28,583 nucleotides of DNA from CAIWXH01 sp964555675 (lineage in GTDB: Bacteria; Chloroflexota; Chloroflexia; Chloroflexales; Chloroflexaceae), in the NCBI GenBank assembly GCA_964555675.1, contig CAZKTU010000064.1, positions 1 to 28,583 of the forward strand, read 5' to 3'. Shown here one piece after another: positions 20,971-28,583 of the stretch. How positions within the stretch are numbered: the stretch's first letter is position 1; each line of letters starts with the position of its first letter. Below the pieces are notes generated by a model. It was not told the origin of the DNA, did no database searches, and saw nothing but the letters and a program-made list of their open reading frames with translations. The translations under genes and the position numbers were made by a program.

Positions 20971-21327
20971 TTAGCTCAGGCGGCGCGTCTCGGGGTCGTA
21001 GCGTCCCTGGAGCTCGTTGGGGCTGGTGCCCTCCATGGGCTTCACGCCGGTGAGGAAGGCGGCGCGGTCGAGCATATGGGCGGCCACGGGGGCGGTGAGG
21101 AAGAAGAAGGCGATCAGGGCCAGCATCTCGAAGACCACGGCCGGGTTGGTGATGTAGTAGACGCCCACGCCCATCAGCACGCCCACGATGCCCAGGGTGC
21201 CGGCCTTGCCGGCGGCGTGGACGCGGGTATACAGGTCGGGCAGGCGCACCAGGCCGATCGACGACACCACGACGAAGAAGACCCCGGCCGCCATGAGCAG
21301 CACGGTGAGCAGCTCGAGGACGCTCAT
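20971..21327 (-). CDS. mrpG: Mrp antiporter subunit G
   Basis: The 118-residue membrane protein has three helices (LLTVLLMAAGVFFVVVSSIGLV, TLGIVGVLMGVGVYYI, MLALIAFFFLTAPVAAHMLDRAAF; each read in parts). The conserved RLPDLYTRVHAAGKAGTLG motif defines the PhaG/MnhG family. The ATG shares one base with the mrpF stop (TGATG) and is preceded by GGAGGAG. The hydrophilic C-terminus ending in DPETRRLS is somewhat extended. It is the last gene of the operon. Confidence 0.92.
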   Translation of the reverse strand: MSVLELLTVLLMAAGVFFVVVSSIGLVRLPDLYTRVHAAGKAGTLGIVGVLMGVGVYYITNPAVVFEMLALIAFFFLTAPVAAHMLDRAAFLTGVKPMEGTSPNELQGRYDPETRRLS

Positions 21328-21596
21328 CAGCTCCTCCTCTCTTCGATGAAGCGGGCCAGGGCCACGGTGCCGAGGAAGCCCAGCACCGAGACCACGATCA
21401 CCGCGTCGAGCAGCACGAGCTGGCCGGTGGTGACGACGAACATGGCGATCAGGCCCACCAGGTGGATCATGATCATGTCGAAGGCCGTGGCCCGGTCGGG
21501 GATGCTCGGCCCCTTGAGCAGGCGCCACACTGTCGCGCCCAGCGACAGGCTGAGCACCAGCATCAGCAAGCCCATTGCGCTCTGAAACAGGCTCAT
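21327..21596 (-). CDS. mrpF: Mrp antiporter subunit F
   Basis: The 89-residue membrane protein has three helices. The family motif WRLLKGPSIPDRATAFDMI lies between helices one and two, followed by QLVLLDAVIVVSVLGFLGTVALARF. This is the PhaF/MnhF pattern. The ATG overlaps the mrpE stop by four bases (ATGA), with AGGAG nine bases upstream. It is part of the seven-subunit Mrp complex. Confidence 0.92.
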   Translation of the reverse strand: MSLFQSAMGLLMLVLSLSLGATVWRLLKGPSIPDRATAFDMIMIHLVGLIAMFVVTTGQLVLLDAVIVVSVLGFLGTVALARFIEERRS

Positions 21597-22099
21597 GGCA
21601 GCAGCTCCTGCACGCGGCGCTCGAAGGCCGCCTTGGTATCGCGGCGCAGAGCCTCGGCGTCGCCCACGCTGAAGGCGTGGATGTAGAGGGTCTTGCGGTC
21701 GCTCGACACGTCGAGGGTGACCGTGCCCGGGGTCAGGGTGATCAGATTTGCGAGGGCGGTGATGCCCGCGTCGCTCTGCACGTCGAGCGGAATGGCCACG
21801 ATACCCGGGTCGAGCTCGAGCTTCGGCGCGAGCACGGCTTTGGTCACGGCGATATTCGACTTGACGATCTCGACGAAGCCGAAGGCCAGGAAGCCGAGCC
21901 AGCGCCAGGCCGTCAGCAGCGGGTTGCGCGTGTTGAAGCGCAGGTAGCGCCCGAAGCTGAACGGCTCGCTCGAGAGGGCCCGCCACGAGATCCGCAGCAC
22001 CAGGAAGCCGAAGAGCAGCCCGACGATCCAGTCGGCCGGGGTGTACGAGGCATTGATCGCCACCCAGGCCAGGGCCAGCAGCAGGTTGAGCCAGATCAT
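21593..22099 (-). CDS. mrpE: Mrp antiporter subunit E
   Basis: The 168-residue protein has two N-terminal membrane helices and a cytosolic C-terminal domain. PADWIVGLLFGFLVL, VEIVKSNIAVTKAVL, GIVAIPLDVQSDAGITAL and LITLTPGTVTLDVS are the MnhE family signatures. I place the start at ATG 22099, preceded by AGAGGA at five bases. A GTG at 22114 would add five residues and lacks a ribosome binding site. Confidence 0.92.
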   Translation of the reverse strand: MIWLNLLLALAWVAINASYTPADWIVGLLFGFLVLRISWRALSSEPFSFGRYLRFNTRNPLLTAWRWLGFLAFGFVEIVKSNIAVTKAVLAPKLELDPGIVAIPLDVQSDAGITALANLITLTPGTVTLDVSSDRKTLYIHAFSVGDAEALRRDTKAAFERRVQELLP

Positions 22100-22129
22100 G
22101 TATGTCCTCTTCACACTATCGTCGTCGCT

Positions 22130-23647
22130 CTAGCGGCCCGCCGTCGAGACAACCGCGTCGCAGCCGTCGGGGCCGCAGACATCGCGCACCAGGCTCTGGG
22201 TATCGAGCACCTGCTCGGCCGAGAGCTGGCTATACTCGAGCACCGGGCCCGCGCCGAAGCCGATCGCGATGCTCAGGGCGACCAGAGCGGCGGCGGGGGC
22301 GAGCAGCCCGAGCGAGGCCCGCGGCATCGGGCGCGGCTCGCCGTAGGCTTTCTTCCAGAAAACCTCGTTCCAGATCTTCAGCATCGAGAAGAGGGTGAAG
22401 AGACTCACGGCGGCCGAGACGGCGACGATCAGCCACTGCTGCTGCGCGACCCCCACCTGCACCAGCCCCAGTTTGCCGAAGAAGCCGCTCAGGGGCGGGA
22501 TGCCGGCCAGCGAGAAGCTGGCCGCCAGCCAGAGGGCGGCCAGGATGGGCTCGCGCTTGGCCATACCGCCCATCTGCTTCAGCTCGCCGGTGCCGGCGAG
22601 GTGCTCGGTGGCGCCGCCGATCAGGAAGAGGGCCGTCTTCACCACGATGTGGTGGACCATGTAGAGGATGCCGGCCGTCAGCCCCGCGACGCCCACCAGG
22701 CCGAGCCCCATGATCATGTAGCCCACCTGGCTGACGATATGGAACGAGAGGATGCGCCGGACGTTGACCTGGGCCATGGCCCCGATCACGCCGACGACCA
22801 TGGTCGCGCCCGCGATGATCAGGATGAGCGTCCCGTAGCGGGCCAACTCGGCCTGGAATACGCTGCCGAAGACGCGGTAGAGGGCGTAGACGCCGACCTT
22901 GGTCAGCAGGCCGCTGAAGAGGGCGCTGACCGCGATCGGCGGGGTGTGGTAGCTGGTGGGCAGCCAGAAGAAGAGTGGCGCCAGGCCGGCCTTGCTGCTG
23001 AAGGCGAAGAGGAAGAAGCCGGCGATCGCCGTCACCAGGCTGGCGTTCTGCAGCGTGCCCAGGCGCTCGGCCAGGTGGGCCATGTTGAGCGTGCCGGCCA
23101 CCCCGTAGAGCAGGCCCGCGCCGATCAGGAAGCAGGTGCTGGCGAAGAGGTTGAGCACCACGTACTTGAGCCCGCCCTCGAGCTGCCCGCGCGAGCCGCC
23201 CAGGGTGATCAGGCCGAACGAGGCCACCAGCAGCACCTCGAACCAGACGTAGAGGTTGAAGAGGTCGCCGGTGAGGAAGGCCCCGCTACAGCCGAAGAGC
23301 AGCAGCAGCAGCAGCGGGTAGTAGTAGAAGCGCTCGCGGGCCGCGTCGATCGTGGCGAAGCTGTAGAGCACAGTGACCAGAGTCAGCACGGCGGTGAGGA
23401 AGAGCATAATCGCGCTCAGCCCGTCGGCCACCAGCGAGATGCCGTAGGGGGCGGCCCAGGCGCCCGCCTGGGCGATCTGGCGGCCCGAGCCGGCGATGGC
23501 GCCGAGCAGCCAGATGCTGTAGCCCAGGCTGAAGAGGGTCGCGGCGACGGTGATCACGCGCACCCACACGCGCTGCTGGCAGATGATCGTCGCGATGGCC
23601 GCGCTGATCAGCGGGACGACCAGGGGGAGAAACAGGTGATTGGCCAT
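22130..23647 (-). CDS. mrpD: Mrp antiporter subunit D
   Basis: The 505-residue membrane protein is homologous to complex I NuoN/NuoM and has about 14 helices. The helix-5 glutamate lies in LFNLYVWFEVLLVASFGL. A conserved lysine lies in FSSKAGLAPLFFWLPTSYHTPPIAVSALFSGLLTKVGVYAL, read as SSKAGLAPLFFWLP and LLTKVGVYAL. A further lysine lies in HHIVVKTALFLIGG. With MrpA it forms the proton and sodium translocating channels. It begins nine bases after the mrpC stop, with AGGAAG upstream of its ATG. Confidence 0.94.
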   Translation of the reverse strand: MANHLFLPLVVPLISAAIATIICQQRVWVRVITVAATLFSLGYSIWLLGAIAGSGRQIAQAGAWAAPYGISLVADGLSAIMLFLTAVLTLVTVLYSFATIDAARERFYYYPLLLLLLFGCSGAFLTGDLFNLYVWFEVLLVASFGLITLGGSRGQLEGGLKYVVLNLFASTCFLIGAGLLYGVAGTLNMAHLAERLGTLQNASLVTAIAGFFLFAFSSKAGLAPLFFWLPTSYHTPPIAVSALFSGLLTKVGVYALYRVFGSVFQAELARYGTLILIIAGATMVVGVIGAMAQVNVRRILSFHIVSQVGYMIMGLGLVGVAGLTAGILYMVHHIVVKTALFLIGGATEHLAGTGELKQMGGMAKREPILAALWLAASFSLAGIPPLSGFFGKLGLVQVGVAQQQWLIVAVSAAVSLFTLFSMLKIWNEVFWKKAYGEPRPMPRASLGLLAPAAALVALSIAIGFGAGPVLEYSQLSAEQVLDTQSLVRDVCGPDGCDAVVSTAGR

Positions 23648-23656
23648 GGGGTCTTC

Positions 23657-24010
23657 CTACAGCTTGTCGGTTGAGGTCAGCGCGTCGAGGTCGTCGTCCC
23701 CCACGGCCTGGTTGGCCCTGTAGGCCAGGGCCAGGACGAAGGCGAGGAAGCCGAAGCTGATCACGATCGCCGTCAGGATCAGGGCCTGCGGTAGCGGGTC
23801 GGCCGTGCTCGCCGCCGCCACGCCCGTGGCCGGGTCGACGAAGGGCGGGTCGCCCTTCACCACGCCGTCGCCCATCAGGAAGAGCAGCAGGTTGACTCCG
23901 TGGCTGAGCAGGACCAGCCCCAGGATGAGCTTGACCACACTACGCCGCAGCATCAGGTAGGCCGCGCCGGCGAAGAGGGTCCCAACCACCAGTGAGAGCA
24001 CAAAGGTCAT
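23657..24010 (-). CDS. mrpC: Mrp antiporter subunit C
   Basis: This is a 117-residue NuoK-like membrane protein with three helices. LILGLVLLSHGVNLLLF and DPLPQALILTAIVISFGFLAF are the NuoK/MnhC signatures. It starts 10 bases after the mrpB stop, with GAGGAG before the ATG. A longer in-frame extension into mrpB is rejected on ribosome-binding-site grounds. Confidence 0.94.
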   Translation of the reverse strand: MTFVLSLVVGTLFAGAAYLMLRRSVVKLILGLVLLSHGVNLLLFLMGDGVVKGDPPFVDPATGVAAASTADPLPQALILTAIVISFGFLAFVLALAYRANQAVGDDDLDALTSTDKL

Positions 24011-24020
24011 GGTCTGCTCC

Positions 24021-24491
24021 TCAGGCCTCGGGGGCCACAGGCTCGCCTTCGCCGGCGCGCCGCTCGAGCGGGTAGAGAGTCGGCTCTTCGGCGAGGACAA
24101 AGGCCAGCTGGGTGGTGACTCCGATCACGGTCAGATAGACGCCGACGTCGAAGAGCACGGGGGTGCCGACCTTTCCGATGCCCGGGATCGGCTCTTTCAG
24201 CCAGAAGGCGGTCATGAACGGCTGCCCGGTCGCCAGGCCGAGCAGGCCCCACGAGGCCGCGAAGAGCACGCCGACGGCCGCGAGCTGCAGGTAGTCGACG
24301 CGGATGATCGCGCGGGCCCGCTCGGGCCCGAAGGCGACGATCTGCAGGATAATCGCCGCGGCGGCCAGCAGCCCGCCGATGAAGCCGCCGCCCGGTAGAT
24401 TGTGGCCGCGCACGACCATGAACAGCGAGAGCAGCAGCAGCAGGGGCAGCATGACCTTGGCGACCGTGCGCAGAATGACTGAGTCGTACAT
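24021..24491 (-). CDS. mrpB: Mrp antiporter subunit B
   Basis: The 156-residue MnhB protein has four helices. The start MYDSVILRTVAKVMLPLLLL leads to GHNLPGGGFIGGL, the family hallmark. GTPVLFDVGVYLTVIGVT and a cytosolic charged tail follow. GGGAGGA lies six bases before the ATG, and the gene starts 11 bases after the mrpA stop. The frame stays open far upstream across mrpA, but that extension is only a shadow of mrpA. Confidence 0.94.
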   Translation of the reverse strand: MYDSVILRTVAKVMLPLLLLLSLFMVVRGHNLPGGGFIGGLLAAAAIILQIVAFGPERARAIIRVDYLQLAAVGVLFAASWGLLGLATGQPFMTAFWLKEPIPGIGKVGTPVLFDVGVYLTVIGVTTQLAFVLAEEPTLYPLERRAGEGEPVAPEA

Positions 24492-24502
24492 AACGCTCCT
24501 CC

Positions 24503-26932
<2,430 letters not shown>

Positions 26933-27015
26933 CACAGTATCCCTATGGCAAGGACTCGAATATATCTGCGATCGCCGCGCCCGCGAGGGCGTGCCGTTCG
27001 CTGGAAGGCTGCACC

Positions 27016-27366
27016 GTGCGCGTGTTGATACGTCGGGCCACGCTCGTTGTCTTGCTCCTCGCTCTGGCCGGGTGCGGCGGGCCCCTGCCCCCCGAGCGCC
27101 AGCTCGACCTGATGGTCACCGCCGATGGCTATGCGCCGGTACAGCTCGAGGCGCAGGTGGGCGAGCAGGTCTTCATCAGGTTCCAGAACCGCGATACGGT
27201 GGCCCATAGCCTCACCGTCGAGCTGCCGTCGGGTCAGCGCACCGTCGCGGCCGAGGACGGGGTCGACGCTGTGCTCAGCTTCCCCGCCCTCGAGCCGGGC
27301 GCCTTCCGCTTCTTTTGCAATGTGCCGGGCCATAGCGAGACGGGCGAAATCGTGATCAGCGAGTGA
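27016..27366 (+). CDS. Cupredoxin-domain lipoprotein
   Basis: The 116-residue protein starts at GTG with GGAAGG seven bases upstream. A signal and lipobox (LALAGC, Cys20) make it a surface-exposed lipoprotein. The remainder is a single cupredoxin fold: His64 in VAHSLTV, then Cys101 and His106 in FFCNVPGHSETGE. These are three of the four type I copper ligands. The fourth, usually Met in the pattern CxxPGHxxxGM, is replaced by Glu111. It may be a copper electron carrier with altered potential, or may not carry copper. The gene is divergent from mrpA and convergent with the Ca2+/Na+ antiporter, 12 bases apart. Confidence 0.82.
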   Translation: MRVLIRRATLVVLLLALAGCGGPLPPERQLDLMVTADGYAPVQLEAQVGEQVFIRFQNRDTVAHSLTVELPSGQRTVAAEDGVDAVLSFPALEPGAFRFFCNVPGHSETGEIVISE

Positions 27367-27378
27367 GTCGTGCGCCCC

Positions 27379-28583
27379 CTAGCCGCCCGCCAGCCCGCGC
27401 TCGCGCCGCTGCCGCAACAGGGCCTGGGCGCCCAGCACCACCAGGGTCAGGGCCGTCAGAGGCAGCACGAAGGTGGCCATGGCCCCGCTGAAGGCGGGCA
27501 GGGCGTCGTGCTGCGTGGCCGCCAGCACCAGGTAGGCGGTGTAGGCCACATAGTAGGCCAGGAAGAGCCCACCCTCCCAGCGGGCGATGCTCATGCCGGT
27601 GAAGAAGATCGGCAGACAGGCCAGGGCCACCGCGATCATGACCGGGATATCGAAGTTGACCACCGAGGGGGCCACGCTCAGCCCGCCCGGCGTGACCATC
27701 GCCGAGAGGCCCAGGATGCCCAGGATGTTGAAGATGTTCGAGCCGACCACGTTGCCGATGGCGATGTCGCGCTCTTTGCGCAGCGTGGCGATGATCGAGG
27801 TCACGACCTCGGGCAGCGAGGTGCCGGCGGCCACGATCGTCAGGCCGATCACTACGTCGCTGATGCCCAGGCCGCGGGCGATCGCGGTGGCCGAGTCGAT
27901 CAGCCAGCCGGCCCCGAGCACCAAGGTGCCCAGCCCGATCAGGATCAGGCCGACCTGGTGCGCCGTGTCGCCGCCCCTGGTGGCCCCACCCTTGCCGAAG
28001 AGCGTGCCCCCGAGGAAGGCGACCGCGCCCAGGGCCACGAAGCCCGTGACCACAATGTTGAACCAGCCCAGGAAGTAGCCGGCCACGCTCAGGATGAGCG
28101 CCACGGCCGCGCCGATCGTCCAGCTCGGGGCCTTGGCCGCCATCGTATCGATCGTGACCGCCTCGCCGCTGCTGTTCGCCGCCGTCTCGCGCCTGCTGGC
28201 GATCACCGACCAGCTGGTGTAGACCACGATCCCGGTGAAGAGCAGGGCCCCGTCGAGCAGGCTGATGTTGCCGTCGAGGGCCAGCAGAGCCATCAGCAGC
28301 GACACGCCGATCATGATCGGCACCTCGCGCCGCACCAGTTGCCGCGAGACCAGCAGCGGCAGGATGATGGCGCAGAGGCCGAGGATGAACAGCACGTTGA
28401 AGATGTTACTGCCCACCACATTGCCCACCGCGATGTCGGGGTTGCCGGCGAGCCCTGCCTGGATGCTCACCGCCATCTCGGGCGAGCTGGTGCCGAAGGC
28501 CACCACCGTCAGGCCGATCACCAGGGGTGAGATGCCCAGGGTCGCGGCCACGGCCGAGGCGCCGCGCACGAGCAGCTCGCCGC
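27379..28583 (-). CDS. CaCA-family Ca2+/Na+ antiporter (YrbG-like), 5' end beyond the window
   Basis: At least 401 residues are visible. The reading frame stays open through the right edge, with in-frame GELLVRGAS preceding the first possible internal start, so the N-terminus lies outside. Two alpha repeats define the family: GISPLVIGLTVVAFGTSSPE with GNVVGSNIFNVLFILG, and GISDVVIGLTIVAAGTSLPE with GNVVGSNIFNILGILG. The loop between the halves is polar and contains a Ser/Thr/Ala-rich stretch. About 10 helices are present. It would exchange Ca2+ (perhaps Mn2+) for Na+ or H+. The stop lies 12 bases from the convergent cupredoxin gene. Confidence 0.92.
   Translation of the reverse strand, partial: GELLVRGASAVAATLGISPLVIGLTVVAFGTSSPEMAVSIQAGLAGNPDIAVGNVVGSNIFNVLFILGLCAIILPLLVSRQLVRREVPIMIGVSLLMALLALDGNISLLDGALLFTGIVVYTSWSVIASRRETAANSSGEAVTIDTMAAKAPSWTIGAAVALILSVAGYFLGWFNIVVTGFVALGAVAFLGGTLFGKGGATRGGDTAHQVGLILIGLGTLVLGAGWLIDSATAIARGLGISDVVIGLTIVAAGTSLPEVVTSIIATLRKERDIAIGNVVGSNIFNILGILGLSAMVTPGGLSVAPSVVNFDIPVMIAVALACLPIFFTGMSIARWEGGLFLAYYVAYTAYLVLAATQHDALPAFSGAMATFVLPLTALTLVVLGAQALLRQRRERGLAGG

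Noticed and set aside
21575..23674. A 699-codon plus-strand frame opposite mrpDEF
   Set aside because: Its composition (Glu, Gln, Ala, His runs) is typical of the antisense of GC-rich membrane genes. The opposite strand carries unmistakable Mrp subunits.

Overview
This is a GC-rich (roughly two-thirds G+C), densely packed chromosomal window with no phage, transposon or CRISPR signature. The gene repertoire is full Mrp antiporter, LacD-type aldolase, SpoIIE phosphatase, FHA-containing Ser/Thr kinase and a short MshC-like Cys ligase. Together with short dispersed GAGTGCTGAG/GTGAGGC-type repeats, it suggests a filamentous member of Chloroflexota (class Chloroflexia). That assignment is inference from gene content and style, not from a marker gene.

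Layout. Positions 1-2500 carry, on the minus strand, hflX and an ABC-2 type permease, with a short tandem repeat at the left edge. Positions 2500-2850 hold a self-contained 66-codon gene with its own promoter-like element and a strong terminator. Positions 2864-5540 hold a tRNA(CAU), a FAD-dependent oxidoreductase of the carotenoid-desaturase/isorenieratene-synthase type and a GT2 glycosyltransferase, probably one transcription unit. Positions 5571-6904 hold a divergent pair, a methyltransferase and a small holin-IV-like membrane protein. Positions 6957-8981 hold a long-chain acyl-CoA ligase and a 56-residue membrane microprotein upstream of it. A LacD-family aldolase follows at 9153-10172 with a clear terminator. 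Positions 10241-13115 hold a Cys ligase (short CysS/MshC-like) and a peptide-type solute-binding lipoprotein, probably co-transcribed. Positions 13189-16008 hold a SpoIIE/RsbU-type phosphatase, an SH3b lipoprotein, tRNA-Pro(CGG) and tRNA-Leu(CAA). Positions 16120-19333 hold a Ser/Thr kinase with zinc ribbon and FHA domain, purQ and lgt on the plus strand.

Positions 19368-28583 form a cation-homeostasis region: a CPA2 cation/proton antiporter, a complete mrpABCDEFG operon (minus strand, canonical order, several genes overlapping or separated by under 31 bases), a cupredoxin lipoprotein, and a CaCA-family Ca2+/Na+ antiporter that runs off the right edge. The Mrp complex, the CPA2 antiporter and the CaCA exchanger would together handle Na+, H+, K+ and Ca2+ gradients.

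Promoters. Most transcription units have an extended -10 element, TGn followed by TAyAAT or a close variant, and most lack a good -35. Gaps longer than about 250 bases are 2306-2589 (divergent promoters, no gene seen) and 20694-20970 (a promoter and one hairpin). No stretch above 300 bases lacks a gene. The most unusual items are an apparent ATT start for hflX supported by promoter position and Shine-Dalgarno, a Cys ligase mixing CysRS and MshC features, and an imperfect inverted repeat that brackets the start codon of the FAD oxidoreductase just behind a tRNA gene.
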